Below, piece after piece: positions 1 to 13,845 of a stretch of 64,000 nt of DNA. A model generated the notes under the pieces. That model was not told where the DNA came from. It did not search any database and saw nothing but the letters and a program-made list of their open reading frames with translations. Position numbers and translations under genes: made by a program. The stretch lies in the NCBI GenBank assembly GCA_022578965.1, contig MU400510.1, forward strand, positions 62,001 through 126,000. The letters run 5' to 3'. Origin of the DNA: Xylaria sp. FL1777. Its lineage: Eukaryota > Ascomycota > Sordariomycetes > Xylariales > Xylariaceae. Positions within the stretch are counted from its first letter, which is position 1, and each line of letters begins with the position of its first letter.

Positions 1-3000
1 GACCGATACAAGCATGTTTTTCGCGTAATCGAGTCCAAGCAAAGTATCGAAATCCCATGTTAGAACAGCTTTGTGGCGAAGTGTAAGGTAATAACCCTTC
101 ATAGAGGATTCAAATCAGAACACTATGTAAGAGGCTCAAACTAACTTATAATGTGGATAATAACTTCAGAGCAAAGGTAGAGCACTCGTCCCCAGTAGAT
201 AAGATCTTTAATTTCCTCTTTTGTTATCTGATTACCTAGTATTTGGGATTGTCATAAAGCCATCTTTTCCACTCCCTACATATCGTGCTCAAGAAATACC
301 TAGTGGCCGTACAGTGACGTCGGAGACTCTCGGGACTGTGCACAAGGTTACCTACGTATTAGGTACATACATATAGGTATCCCTATCGACTGATGATGTC
401 CTTCTTGTGCGACCTTCCTTATCAAGGAAAAAACTCAGCATCCCGATCCCGTTAGTCATCCGCCCCGATACTGTGAACAAGAAATGTAACGGAGAAGGCT
501 TAACCGCCCCTCCACAGATCTATCATCTATCTCTAACTTCGCGACTTGGGCCATATCGTCCCTCGTCTACCGCTTCGTGACGCCTTTTTTTTTCCCCCAA
601 CACCCTTCAGACTCAACCCGACGGTTACGTAGCCTACCTCGTTCGATTGACTAGGTTACTGCAGCGCCCCAGCATGGCGTGTATCTCTGCCACCTTCTCG
701 ATCTAGACAGATGTTACGAGCGGACTGGCGGAATACTACCTGGGTTTAGTTCTTGGAATGCATTTCCACGGTATCTTTTTTTTCCTTTCTTTTTTTTCTC
801 CCTTTGTCTAAATGCAGAATGTGTCGACAATTATCACCTCCCTAATATTGCCTTGTTTGGTATATCAAATCTGTGTCAAAGATTTGGAGATTAGCTTGGC
901 TACATCAATCCTCGAACCTTGGTGTCCGTGATGGGGCCTCTAATCGTGCTACAATTCCCCATTTGTGGGGTTTGGCAGCGTGATAACTGGACTGGTCGCC
1001 GTTTCGACTAAGTACTTATGCATCCAGCATACATATTGATGACTGTTTGATATGCTTGTCAGTGGGTGAATGCGTGGTCCTTCTTTCCCACGAGGTGTGC
1101 TGTCGATGACATCTCATCACTTTAACGCTAAGATCTCCATCACTAACAGCACTATACCCAAATAACGTGCTCGACAGGCTATCCCGTCTTATGCGTATTC
1201 GGGTCTCTCGAGGTCTAGGATAATACTGGCAAAGATATCCACCAAGGCTAGGTAATACCCTGTGATCGGTTACCTTCCCTTCGTCTGCGCGACGTAGCTC
1301 ACGCTACAGGGCGCAGTGTCGTCTTATTTCATACTTACCCACGAGTTTATCTCTAGGATCTCGTGCCATCGAGCCAGATAAGCAGTCAAAGCAACTACCG
1401 TGAAAGACGGGGACTTGGACACGGAGAAACCCGCTTTGGTTTCAATATCCTGTGCCCAGATCAAAAGCCAGATATTGCGCCTGCAGAGCCCACAGCTGCG
1501 AGACGAGGGTTATCGTGACATCAGCGATCGTTTTCGGGCTAGCTTGTCTCGAGCGCGCCACTGTCTGATGGGTGTATACGTGTGCTGTTGTGTAGTGTAG
1601 CTTACTACCCGACCATCAGCACCATAACACCTTCGGTTTTGTGTGGTACCATACAGGTAGGTAGCATGCGGCCGGTAAGTGGCCTTCATGCTTCCGCGAG
1701 CGCAAAGGGCAGCGTCATCTGCGGGTGATGCGAGATTCATTGTGGCCAGGGCCCTACCAGGGCAAGCTAAGTCTCCGTCGCCGTGTTATATCCCCGCTTG
1801 GCTAGGTCCCAGCGCCGCGGTTGTGATGAATAGGAAGGATATCCGGCTGTAAATCACAACTCTATCGGTATTCCCTTAGATGGAAGCTTGCGCGGCACGT
1901 GGACCGGCAATGCTCATGACATGGAGACCTTATCCCACCGGCGCACAGAGGGGGAGCGTGGCCTGATCATAAGTATACTACAAGCCTTTTGCATCTCTGT
2001 CTACGCAGGATAACAGTTGCTTGGACGTATCCCCCGCATAGAATTTCCTAATCAAGCAGTTTCTCGAGCTCGTGGGAGAGCCGAACTACAGACTACCTAC
2101 ACCATGCGTACAGTCATCCACTTACCGTCTAGGCCTTAGAGCATAACAGCGAGGACCCTGCTGGTCGACGACTATTGCCACCAATCCATACTCATAAGGC
2201 TGGTCGAGCAAGGTTACACCAGGCCAGCATACTAGACTAGAGTTGCGGAGAGCTGAACAGATGACAGCTGAAACCACATGCGTCCATTACGCTACATGCG
2301 AACAGCTCACGAATGGTGTCACACACCGATAGGTTCCTAGGCTGTGTACTTCATACATGACCTGGGGTTGCATAACTTGAAAAAGTACCCGCCTGGTTCA
2401 TCGGCTATCTCAAACTTTATGGCTGCAGGCCCCGGGCCGGCTTCAGTGTTGCACAAGAAGGGACTTCTGGTGCGTGTCAGCAGCAGCCTTTCTTTTTTCG
2501 GGGGCCAATATCAACCAGCAGAAGCGAGAGAGACATGCCTTTTGTTAACTCACAATTTGTCTACCTAACCCGAGAACTCGGACACTAGTTTCATCTTCCA
2601 CATCGAGCTAATAACGAACCGGACTTTTGTACCGACTACCTACCAATCTGCATATTCTAGTGCGGTCGATAAATTTACTAAACATAGTATAAAATATTAT
2701 CCGATGTCAAGAGCCAAAGCCAGTCTACACTAGATACTAGAACGGTAACCATAGCCCGACCGGCCCCCATGTTGTCTATGATCCATGATGCGAGGTCCCC
2801 AGCGCAGTAGGGACCGTTGCGACTACACTAGTATTCCGAATAAGGCAGCCCATTCACCGAGCTTTGTCATAAACCGCCAAATCCTTCGGGTTAAGCGGAT
2901 TCTCTCTTGTCGATCGTTCAAGTAGGGACCCCCTCACACGCCCAACAACCCATTTTCAGAGAATAATTACCGTGATAGTGTTGCGTAAGCCGTCCCCGCA

Positions 3001-4911
3001 GCCGACGATGTTCCTCTGGGATCATATCTCCTTGTGAGTACTGTATCTACAGTAATGTGATGCCACTGCCATGTAATGCCGATAAGCTCAGGCGCGATAT
3101 CACCCTGCCAGTCCTATCATCCTTACGAGTAGATTGTGCACTAGTCGGCCGCTATCGGATTATAGGTCTATCGAAGCTAGGATCATACTAGGGTTTCATG
3201 TTGATGTAGACTAGTTGGTTCTCGAGTCTTTCCATGGGTATGATTTCGTGCTCCCAGGGTTTGCGTGGAGCTTCTGTTCCTCTTAGATATTTTCTTTTTA
3301 TTCTATCATTCGGTGATGAGCGTAATCATACGTCAGAGCTGAATCTTTCATCCCGCTTTACACTATAGCAAGTTCAGAAGACCAGGCCCTCATTGATAAG
3401 CATTACCACAGCACAAACACAACATGGCCCAAAGATCGGCCTAAGAAGCTAACTATTTGCGTTTGCGTTTGTGACACTCACCTAAAGTAGGTATATCAGC
3501 AGGCCAAGCACGACGTGCAGCCTCACCGAAACGCCACGCTCGTGGACAAGATGGACTTCCGCGAACTAAGTGGGATCAACTCGAGTTACCGGTATGCCAT
3601 TGCATGGCCCCAAGACCGCTAGCTGATGATGACGAACTTCCGCCAAGTCCTACGTCAAAAACCAAACTTGCATTTGCCTCCGCGTTTAAGCCATATCCGT
3701 GCAGTAGTATACACAGCCGTGCGCCTTAGTATAGACAGAGGGCATCCTACACTCCTTGGCACAATGCTTCTAGAATCCGTCTAGCCGCGCCCTTCGAGAA
3801 AACAAGTAAGCCACGGAACCCATAGTCACGCGACCACCATCGTGCCGAAATGCACTACTAGATACGTAGATTTACACTACTGAGCACACTACGCCCACAA
3901 TGGGCATTTTTAGACGATCGCCTCGGAGCTTCCATTTTTCTCGAGCAAACTAACGTACTAAAACCCCAGCTGAAATTCTCCAGAGAACTAACGAGTTCGT
4001 CCTGTGTAAACGCCACGATTGGGAATAGCTGGCGAGGGATTGGGAGGAGGCGGAGAGTCGGCGTTGGTCCCGTGCTTTTCAGGTGAAAACCGAACTCCGA
4101 GGCAGCCTCTCACTCGTACATGTATGTATGTAAGCCCACCAACCAACTCCGGGTCCATCTCTCTAGTGTAATGTAGTGTTATCCCAACAACCAGTGTAGT
4201 GTAGACTAGTCTATCTACATGTAAGCATGTAGGGTGTTTCGTTTATCACACAAACCCAAAGCTTCGGGTCAGTCATGCATGGAGCTAGATAACCTAGGTA
4301 GATCAGAGAAAAACATGGGACCCAAAGTATGGGTTTTAACCGTAGCTCGGGTTAGGGGAAGTTTGGCGGCGTGGAGTTTTTTTAGATAGACTACCTACAT
4401 ATGTAGATAGGTACGGTCGGTATATTCCTCGAAATACATAGCACGTCATGACGCACCTGAATTACTAGGTGTACGCAGTAGGTACTTACATACCTATCTG
4501 GCGGTATAACCCTCGGGTCACACAGCGTGTACGTAGACCCGATACCTACATACCTAGTAGTGTACAGTACCTATACGTGTATCTGTCGATTCACATACAT
4601 ACACATTCTGTTCTGCCTGCACGGAACCTGCAAGAACATGCTTTGCGGAACTTGCCCTGCTTTAATTACACGACGCTAGGACACTGTACAGTGTAGATGA
4701 GTTTGCTTCAGTTTAAGACAAGATCGGCGAGGACTGCCCAGAAAGATGATGGTCGTACTTCCAATAGACCCAATGAAACACCACAAAAGTCTTATCTATC
4801 GGGATGCCTACATACTGTATGTACGCACAATAGATGTGTTCCTTGGTTCCTTGTTCTTGGGATATGATAGCCTACATATACCTACATATAATTTAACAAG
4901 CTTGCTACCTA

Positions 4912-5150
4912 CAGGTCTCTAGGATGATAATCGTTTAGCGTCACGCTAGATGCTAAGAAAGAAAGAGTACTGTTAATCACAAGGCTGGCATATAATTCTT
5001 ATAGAAAAATAACTGTTGATCAGTCTTGAAGCTTTTTTGCCACTTTGGAGCCCTTGCTCAGTAAGTAGATATAGAAAAATTTCTTACCAAAACCCCCCTG
5101 CCGGTACAAGCCTTAGCGTAACGCTAAACGATTATCATCCTAGAGACCTG
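4912..5150. mobile_element. MITE-like element with 37-bp terminal inverted repeats
   Basis: The left end (4912-4948, beginning CAGGTCTCTAGGATGATAAT) is the reverse complement of the right end (5114-5150) with one mismatch in 37 bases. Both ends are flanked by TA (4910-4911 and 5151-5152), as expected for the target duplication of Tc1/mariner/pogo-type elements. The 165-bp interior has no coding potential. The inner edge of each inverted repeat carries a small palindrome (TAGCGT-ACGCTA). Small size, long inverted repeats and no transposase fit a non-autonomous miniature element; the superfamily is inferred only from the TA flank. Confidence 0.8.
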
Positions 5151-5643
5151 TACATACATACAGGGTGGGTGGCATAACCGGCTTGGGTGGACTTCTGGGT
5201 AGGAGCTCTGGCATCATCAGCCCAGACCAGACCAGACTAGAGCAGGGCAAACGATGAGGCAATACGTCGTGCTTCTTCCGGATGCGTCATGTCGGATGTG
5301 CTTATAGGAAACAGGATCGCCCCAGCTAACCACGCAAGCACTTCCTTTCATGCTACCGCACGGCCTCGTCTGCTACGCTCAGTGACGATCGAACGATAAC
5401 GTGACTGACTACACGAGCCTCCCTCCATCAAGTAAAGTGAAGTTGCACTGTAAGAGTGAGGAAATCATAGCTTGGAGAAATCTAAGTACCTATATGATCG
5501 ATCTCAGGCTTGGTGAACCTTATGTGGACGGAGTGAAAACTGCCATGCACGACATTGGAAACGAAAGTCTTCGCCTAGGCAATGAGAATTCTGTTATTAT
5601 TACACAATGACTCAGAGCAGGCAGTCACAATTTGAGCCAGGCC

Positions 5644-5672
5644 ATACGCGTAAAAGCTATACGCGTAAAAGC
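5644..5672. repeat. two-copy tandem repeat, 15-bp unit
   Basis: The unit ATACGCGTAAAAGCT is followed directly by a second copy lacking only its last base. MluI-like ACGCGT lies in each unit. Function unknown. Confidence 0.7.
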
Positions 5673-6707
5673 CTTAATTCAGCATCTAGGTCCTTTGGTT
5701 AAATATGAGTATTAACCTACAGTAGATAGTTGGGCTGAAGGGAGCTACACGTATTCCCTCTAAGTCAGCATTTGGCTTCGCACTCAGGAATTAAGTGACC
5801 TACATCTTGTGGATGGTCTATGTAGGTTACTGCTGTTCTTCTTCCTAAGAACCACCCAACAGTCGGTAGTTATATACTATATACCATATTACTACCAAGT
5901 AGTACCTCACTCTATATTAGGTGTATAGCTAAACTCTAAAGGAAGCATCGTCGTCTGCCTAGATTAATTCGCGCCTGTTCCCCACGACTCTTTGATTGAG
6001 GACATGTCGTCCTGGCCATACTCTGACAACAGGCTGCTCACTAACATAAATCTATTGCGACTGAATGTATATTCTTATGCAAAACAAAATAAAATCACAT
6101 AAAGTCGTGTCAAATGCCTACCAAACAATGAGGTCCATGTAATCTATCATAACTCCATACAACAAAACGACGCCGAGACCCTGTCAACCAGCCACAAGTC
6201 CACCTGTGACGACCGGGGTATACAATGCACCAACCACAAAGTTATGCTGTCGTGTCATGGGCCAACCAATTGAACCCAAACCCATTTACATACCCTCCAG
6301 AGAAACCGAGTCACCATAGTTGAAAATCGGGACACAATGACCCTCAGTCCGTTCTTCTTCTTCTTCTTTTTTTTTTTGGTGTCTACCACTTACGGCAGCT
6401 TTGTTATGTATACGGGTATATTGCCTCAGTTATATGTGCGGTTGTGGGTGTTATCCTGTAGGACTTTGTGGTGCGCAAATATCCCGGATGGCGCCACCCA
6501 CGATGCGCTTTTGAGTTGGAGGTAGCATGCATCTTTCCCTCGTATCTACATTCTAGCGAGCACCGAATTATCCCTCCACTGAAGGCTAAGCAATTCGACG
6601 TCTGATCGTTAAATAGGAGCACAAATAGACACACGCAATGCAGGACATGGCATAGGCTTGAAAGCGTGTCAAGCTGCGCATAAATTCCCGACATGTAGGC
6701 CACATAC

Positions 6708-9700
6708 CTAAGGGACCTTAATCTTATCGTCGTCGTCCAAGTGAATTTCCGCGGCGTCATCAGACTGTGACTCCTGTTCACCGTCTGGTATAACTTCATG
6801 TACTTCGTGCGTGATTCGATTCGTGCTGCTGGTTGAAGGCAGATTCACATAATTAGGCGTCGGATGATTTACATACGATGGGGGATTTCCCACAGGCTGT
6901 GAAAGCTTGTATTCTGACATCCCTGGAAAGTTAGAGTCTATGTCATCTTGGGTGCTCAGTGCTCGTTCATCACCAGAGGAGTCATGTTGAGCTTCGTCCG
7001 AAGCAGCGCCTGAGTCAAACGGACTGTCACCAGCCGGATTTGGAATATTTTTGAAACTCCACGTGTTGAGAGTAAATGGTTGTGCGCTTGGCTCGGTGTC
7101 TTCAAGCTCAATTGCTTCGTCGTCATCAACGGAGTTTCCAGACTGAAAACGTGAGCTCGAAAGGAGCGGGATATCGTCATCCCCTCTATCATCAACCGTG
7201 TATGCGGACAGATTTGAGCGTAGGCCTAGATTAGAGGTCCCACCACGATTTTCGGCCAGGCGAGAAACTCCTGCTCCTTGTAACGCGCTCGACGACCCAT
7301 TCTGGGAGAAGCCTTCGCCGAGACGCCGACCTTCCCCCAGCTCGGACATCTCACCATCATCATGATCTACAAAGCGCTCCAGGATTGTCTGCAAACGAGG
7401 CCCTCCTAAAGAGACGTTCGATCGTCTGCGGTAAAAGAGCATATATGCAGAGGAATCAACGATACGGTCGGCCGTGGTCTTGGATACCGATGAATCTGAA
7501 GTCCGTTAACTTAAAGGTGAAAAAACTACTGAAATATTGGCTTACCATTATAAGAATACCATTGTCCATCAATAAAGCTCTTTGCGTAAGCTGTGTAATG
7601 CCCGCCGCCCAATCCTCCGTAATGGCAGTCAACTCCAATTAGATCATAATTCTCTTGCTTTCCCTCTTCCGATTGCAGCACACGTGAGGTGATATCTAGG
7701 TTCTCTGTGGGGAAATCAACAAGGGTCTCTAGCTTGTCTCTTCGGAATCCGCTAGAACTGAAGCGCTTCAAATGAATGACGAGGATATCTGGTGTCTTCC
7801 AAAGGTCGAGTTTTTTACTGGCGCGGCGGTGTTCCTTGCAGCGAGGACAGTACCACATATCCTGTTCGGAAAGCACCTCATCCCGCTCAAACTCATCTAG
7901 ACATTCATCAAGAGTAAGACCATGCTTCCGGCGCTTAGCACGTGCGTCTTGTATCCTCTCGAGATCCGGGTCGGATAGCAAATCACATGTCTCCCATGTT
8001 TCAAGTGAACCTTCGACACCAAATATTTCTTCATAAGCAGCTTCCGACCAGTCAACAATAAGACCTTCTTTCAATCGAATGAGTGGGCCACCATCAGGGA
8101 CAGGTTCGCTCAGATCGGCAGGATCCTCAAAATGAAAGGCATTCTGTTTCTCTTGCCTTTGTTGATGACGCTGACGCCTCTTGCCATATTGCCGTCCTTG
8201 TTTCGTCTTTTTACCTCTATTAGGGGGCTTGGTATTGCCCTTTGCAGTGCGGGTGTGTCTAGGCCGGTGAGGGATTGACTGATGAGTCGTTAGTAATTGT
8301 TCATAAATTTGCCAAGCTACGCAATTATCCCAAAAGTTGAGTGGGGTCGAAGTACCTTCACGGGTGGACCGTTGTCCTCGTCATCACTTTCTTCGTTCAT
8401 ACGTGTCAACGGGTTTTCGATACCGTGCTGGGGTGCCTCATCTGAACTGCTGTCTTCATTCGAAGCTGTACCGTTCGTTGCATTATCAAATTGGTCTTCC
8501 GAAGAGGGTGACTCCGCAGGAACACGAGATGAGAGCCTAGGGAAGTCTCTATCCTCTGAGATACTATTATTACCTGTGGGAATGACACTGGCTGTTTCTG
8601 TGAATATTCCCATCTCAAAGAGATTCTGGAAATGGGGCGGGAGGAAGGTTTTAGGATTTATCCAGGCTGGCCTTCCACTCTTGATCTGAGCTGGCGGTGA
8701 ACGACTATAATGAGCGATTAGCATCTGTTCATAATACAATATACTTAGTCATGCATACCTCCCAGCGTCGCTTTTCTTATCTGACGCGTCTTTCATTCGC
8801 ACGTCGACAATATCGTCCTCGCTCCCCACAGATTGAGCAACAACCTTCCCTCCAATGGAAGACGCCGTATCCGATCCACTAGGCCCAATCATTTCAGGTT
8901 CGGTGGTTTCGGATCCATCAGACTCGTCCACACGAGCGAAAAGCGTGTGCTTTGAAAATGTTGCCACTTTCTCTAAAACCTTGCGACGAATGATTTCTTC
9001 ACTCCTTGCCTCTTGTGGCGTGACCATGATAAAGTGAGGTACGCAGGCGCCTTCCCACTTACGAGATTGGTAGCTTTTCGCGGACCCGGGTCTCCGATGC
9101 ATGACCGGAACAAGGAGGTGTGCTGCGTCTTCATCATCCCACGAGACAGGTGTAGCGTCATCGAGCAAAGAACGGTACTTTTGCTGCTTAGGTGCCGTCC
9201 CAGGGTAGTTCGTGGGTTTGGCTTCCAGCTCGAATATCCATGCATTGTCACGACCACTAATTTCTTCGCTTGCGGTCATGGAGTCAGTATAGTGTTTATA
9301 GAATTTCTTAGTCCACTCCTCGCAACCATGGAGTCGTTCAACCGGAACACCAGTCCGCGCGGAGATAAATTGCTTCAAAGCCTTGATGCTGTCGTGTTTG
9401 TCTAGCTCGACTTTGATGTCAATGGGCTTATCGTTGAGCGGGAAAAATTTGACCGTATGACTCCATTTATTTGCAACCGGCAACTGCAAGGTCAGGTTGT
9501 TGAATGGATCAAAGGTAATGCTGACCTTGTCACACACAGGACAGACCAAGGTCGACTTGTAAAGGCCGGTAAAAAGATCCGCAATAATCGAGTCATCCCG
9601 TTTTCTCGTAATATCCCAAACCTCATCCGCCATCTTTCGAATAGCTTCAGGATCGCCAATCATTTCATCTGTAGAATCTGGCTTCTCGATATAGGGTTTT

Positions 9701-11908
9701 TTCTTGACGCGGCTAAGATCTTCTTGTAAACCGTCAAGCAAAAACCCGAGAAACTCCTGGGAATCCTGTTGACCGTAACCTGAAAATTGGGGAGCATGAC
9801 GACCGATCGTGGTCTTAAACTGTCGCGGTGCTATGGCACCTGGGGGCGGATCTTTATATACTTCCTTAAGCAGATGAGCATAAGCAGCAGCAACGTCACC
9901 GTTGTGAGCAAGGACATTGGCTTTATTCAGCTCCTTTTCCCATTCGCCAACTAAGAAGTATTTCGTCAGCTCTTCCACACTCCTCACACACTGAAGCGCG
10001 GCGTTCATGTAGCAAGTATTTCCTAGGTTAGTGAGTCCAACACATCCCAGAGTCCGTCCAGACTTCGTCGCTCTACCACGGGTGAGAGGGGCAGTGGAAA
10101 CCGGACTTATCCGTCCACCCCGGGATGTCTGGTTTTGAGTCGTCAAGGCTGTAGAACCAGTCCGCGAGGGGAGTAGTGTAGTGTCTGATGGGATGTAATT
10201 CGAGGTCCATTGGGTGCCTTCTTCATGAGGATCGAGAACGATAGGCTGGTCTTTTGCAATGCCGAGGGAACGGAGAGTTTGATTGGATTCTGCCTTTTTA
10301 TTTGGCGTTAAATCTCCAAATTCAATAAGGAGTCTTTCTCCACCTCTCTCTAATGCGTTGAACGACTCGACATCTACAAGCAGGTGATCCCACGTGGTCT
10401 GGGAGTTCGTAGCAACCTTGGACTGCGCTGGAGACATAGGTGGAGTCGGTACAGTCGCACCCGTTGGACGCGATTCCACGGCATTCGGAATTTGCCAGCC
10501 CCGAACTCTCTGTGTTAAATCGATTTTGACCATTGCTTTTGCTTGCTTTAGAAACGCCTGGAACTTCATATTGCTGCTACGGGCAAGTCTGGGAGGAGGG
10601 GGGTCAGTGGCCTTCAAAGATGCGTCAACAGGAACCTGACTATGCGCAGACCAAAGGCGGTGCACAGTGAGCACAAGTGGGTGATATTCAATTTGAACGT
10701 TTGTCCCATCCCGATGTGTACTGTTATCGGTCGCAGTACGACGAATAGGAATCTGTCCTTCCTTCAGACCCGGCCATTGCGTCAGAAGATCCCATGCTTT
10801 AGGAGGGAATGGAACGAAGTGCTCCTCTCCATACCCATCCTTCAATCGAACAAACTTTTTCTTCATAACATCTGTGACACCACTGCCCACACAAGGATCG
10901 TCGATGACCTCCTCTATTATGTCTGAATTATCAACTGGAGGGATGGCGGACAAGTCGTTAATCACTTGCTTTTTCGTCGAGTCAAGGGGTACATGAGTGA
11001 GCCACTGTCTTGATACAATGTAACATTCTTGCCCGTCCATACAAGTTGTTCGATTAAACTCCTCCACGAGTGCGCGAATTTCGTTTATATGGGCTCCAAT
11101 TGAGGCGGGAGGTTGCAGTACTGGGAAAGGTTAGTAGGCTGGGATTAATTGGGAAAAATGAAATAGTCCATGAAGTACCCGAAATGTTTGTAGCAGTCGT
11201 CAAGCCGTCACCCGCTGCAGCAGGCTGTGAATCCAGCTGTAAACCAGTTATAGACTCTGAAACGTCGGTTGTGTTTGATGAATTTTGATGCAAGGAGGAA
11301 GACGTGTCCATGGCCGTTCCGTCAGCATGAGGCACGGTGACCATATCCACATCCTCGTTGGCACTTGGTGGTACACTTTCCGGATCCATGCTCGAGGCAC
11401 TGCGTTTGAGCGGTGAGGATGCACGTTCTGGGAAATCAGCAGCGCCACCCATGATGGCGCGATGAAGAGTGGTCTTAGTGAAGGGAGAGGACCCTCTGGG
11501 ATAGTTGGTAAAATCCGGTGCTGGAGTATCTGCTCCACGGTCACTGTGGATAGTCAGGTCGGCGTAAGCGCCAGAGGGCGAACTTGCGACGGACGAGCCG
11601 TCTTCGGCGAGGGCCACGGAGCCCGAGTGGTTCGTCTGCAACCGAGGAGGAAGGCTTGAGGCCGGGGGCAGCGAGTCGGCGCGGAGGTAGGAGGCCGGCG
11701 AGGCGGGAAAAGTGTCGAAGGTCGACGAGGTGAAGGAGTAGGCGAGGTCGTTGTCTTGCTCGCAGGACTGCACTGGGATGTCAGGCGAATCGATGGATTC
11801 TACTTCTTCATCTCTTGCAGCAGACTGGCGGGGTGTAATCTTCCTTTTCTTTAGGGAAGACGTCTTGACGGCGAGCTGCCCAGGCAGCTCTGGTGAACAG
11901 GGTAAGGT
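6708..11908 (-). CDS. UBP12: ubiquitin carboxyl-terminal hydrolase, Ubp12/USP15 type
   Basis: A cysteine deubiquitinase of peptidase family C19. Exons on the minus strand: up to 11908-11179, 11120-8759, 8704-8356, 8278-7546 and 7495-6708, with introns of 58, 54, 77 and 50 bp; all phases agree. An N-terminal serine-rich region with a KKRK stretch precedes a DUSP domain (near 11100-10600). The Cys box GLTNLGNTCYMNAALQC has its catalytic Cys codon at 10014-10012, and the His box ends GGGHYTAYAK with His at 7600-7598. A CPRC-x2-like zinc ribbon lies between the boxes, as usual in this family. The last exon is an acidic low-complexity tail. The start is unresolved: the frame is open back to a TAG at 11911-11909, but the first in-frame ATG is at 11452, so a small upstream coding exon is likely. 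The open model is about 1650 codons. Confidence 0.93.
8705..8758 (-). other. UBP12: intron that decides the Ubp12 frame
   Basis: A donor GTATGC at 8758 and acceptor TATAG ending at 8705 join the catalytic exon to the next one in phase. A closer CAG at 8725 would bring in a stop codon after two codons, so the TATAG site is preferred. Confidence 0.7.
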
Positions 11909-11911
11909 CTA

Positions 11912-13845
11912 GGTCGCCACGATCACCGACTGCGTAGACGCGAAAGAGTCTTGCGGTAGTGGTGTTGGTGTTGACGGTGTTGGCGGTGTCGCTGGATTGT
12001 GGGTGCTGCGGCGGCGGCGGCGGCGGCGGCGGCTGTGGGTGCGGTGTCTGGTTTTTCCTGGTGGGGGTGAATGAGTGACTGAGTGGGCAATGGTGTCAGA
12101 AGCAGAGACAGGCACCGAGATGGAAAACTGAGATGCAGGCGGGCTAGAAAGGAGTGGATAAAAGACCTCAAATGTAAGGCGGCAGACGTCTATCGATGTT
12201 GTAAATTGACTTGGTCTGCAGGTTGTTTCGGTTCCCGAGCTGCCAGGTGAACTGAACTTACGGTAGGAGGTGGACAAAGCCGTTAGCAGGCCACAGCACT
12301 ACGCAGCAATATGGGTACCTACGAGGTAGGCATCAGCAATCAACAGTGGCAGTTACAACCAACCAACACCTACCTAAACTATAAGGTGTACTGTAGAGTT
12401 ACCTAGGTAGGTACCTGTAGTGCATGTGTAGTAGACCTATACACTTAGGTTATTGCCTGGACGAAGCTAACCTCCCTAGGTAAGGAATAGAAAAACGCTT
12501 TCCTCCTGCGTACCTACTTAAGACAGTGTGAAACATTCATAATATACATGCTGTGGTTACCCTAATAATGGCCCCAAGCCGCACCAAACTCCGCACACCA
12601 TTGGCTGGATTTGCAGGTCTCGTTCTGGAGACTTCTACGCACTGTAGACACTGTAGGTACTCATGGCGGGGAAAACACGTTCGGCCATTCATCCCTTAAG
12701 GTTAGCAATCAGTAGGCATGCTGAGTTTGTTTTAATTTTGGCACTCATGTTTTTCAACCACCCACCCTGCAATATTCTTGTGTCGATTATGTGACGCCGG
12801 GGGAATGGCAAGCTTTTTTACTAGGGTATCTAAATTAATTAATTGCGGGTGCGTTTTTATATTCCTGATTTACAGGCCCAAGTATGAAGTTTAGCTGCAC
12901 CCTTACTCAGTAGATATGCATAATAGGTCATCATTATTATATCACAAGTACTTCAGCCGAGACTAGGTACTGGGTATGGCTTGAAGATTCAGTGCACCCC
13001 TGCTATTGTTGGGCAAAGGCGGTGAGCCCGAGTACAAGCTCTTGGTTGTGTGGCAATTTATTCAGTAAAAAAAAAAAATCTTCATTCTATATGTAACCTT
13101 GGGAAAAATCATGAGAGTAATCACTCGCACTAACCATGACTTGTTTGAGAGGTACTGCGATCCTACCAACTAATATGTATAATATTACTCGGTTCCTCTG
13201 CCTGTCATGGTAGATAACATATTAAGTTGCATTGTAACAGGTTAGGTCGGAAGTTAACTTCAAGGTTGCATCTCCATCAAAAAAGCTTGGCACAAAGATC
13301 CCACATAGTGTCTTTCTGCATATCAAGAGGCCAATGTACCAAACAAGGTGGTGCTTTTGGGACCCTTTTTCCGGTTTGGGAAAGAGATTCGTTGTTGGTG
13401 TAGCATAATACCGTGATGCACAGAAAAGAGACTCTTCATTATTTTATTTATCTAACAAACTCATGTCTCAGTCGTATTCATTCTAACCAACCCTGTTTCT
13501 ATCATAAAAGGGCACGCACACATGTGTCGTTAACAGGGACGTCCCATTTCTACACACGTCTAAAATAGCGTCTCTATGCTCCTTGATTCCGCTTCTCTTT
13601 ATTCTTCTACCCAAAATGCCCCGGTTCTTACGATGCAAAGGGTCGGTCGAGGACCTTCCTTGCGTGTAGACTAACCCAAATCCTCCAAGTGATCTTGACA
13701 GCGCTCTGGGGGTGTGATTTCGGTTGTCAAGGACTTGACTAAGTGCAGGTAGATGCTGCAGACAACAGATAATATGTACCATAAACGGTGGGAGAGCGCT
13801 ATGTGTTTCGATTTTTTTTTTTTCAAAAGTCTAAATGGCATAGCT
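11912..13845. other. intergenic / 5' leader of the Ubp12 gene
   Basis: This 1.9-kb gap separates the Ubp12 gene from the 3' end of the insulinase gene; both lie on the minus strand. The part next to Ubp12 should be its promoter and leader. It contains a good splice donor (GTAAGT, first base 12261) and a run of GGC triplets at about 12008-12032, and it has no minus-strand ATG between 11812 and 12328. Palindromic ACCTAGGTAGGTACC motifs occur at 12402-12416. No other gene seen. Confidence 0.5.
12008..12032. repeat. GGC trinucleotide run
   Basis: About eight GGC/GCG triplets in the presumed 5' leader of the Ubp12 gene. On the minus strand it would read as alanine or arginine codons in two frames, but neither frame starts with ATG, so it is treated as untranslated. 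Confidence 0.7.

Larger units (their letters stand above)
1..6707. other. gene-poor region, 6.7 kb
   Basis: No reading frame here looks coding: all are short, lack recognisable motifs and are not joined by plausible introns. The stretch holds many short palindromic or alternating motifs of the TACCTA/TAGGTA type (around 4390-4420 and 4480-4570, for example), a MITE-like element at 4912-5150 and a short tandem repeat at 5644-5672. The end nearest 6707 should contain the 3' untranslated region of the Ubp12 gene on the minus strand. Base composition looks balanced, with no sign of the AT-rich mutation seen at 28-34 kb. Confidence 0.6.

Noticed and set aside
11909..12277. Open frame with Arg-rich or Ala-rich run upstream of Ubp12
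   Set aside because: Begins with TTG, contains no ATG, and the run comes from the GGC triplet repeat; treated as leader or intron.
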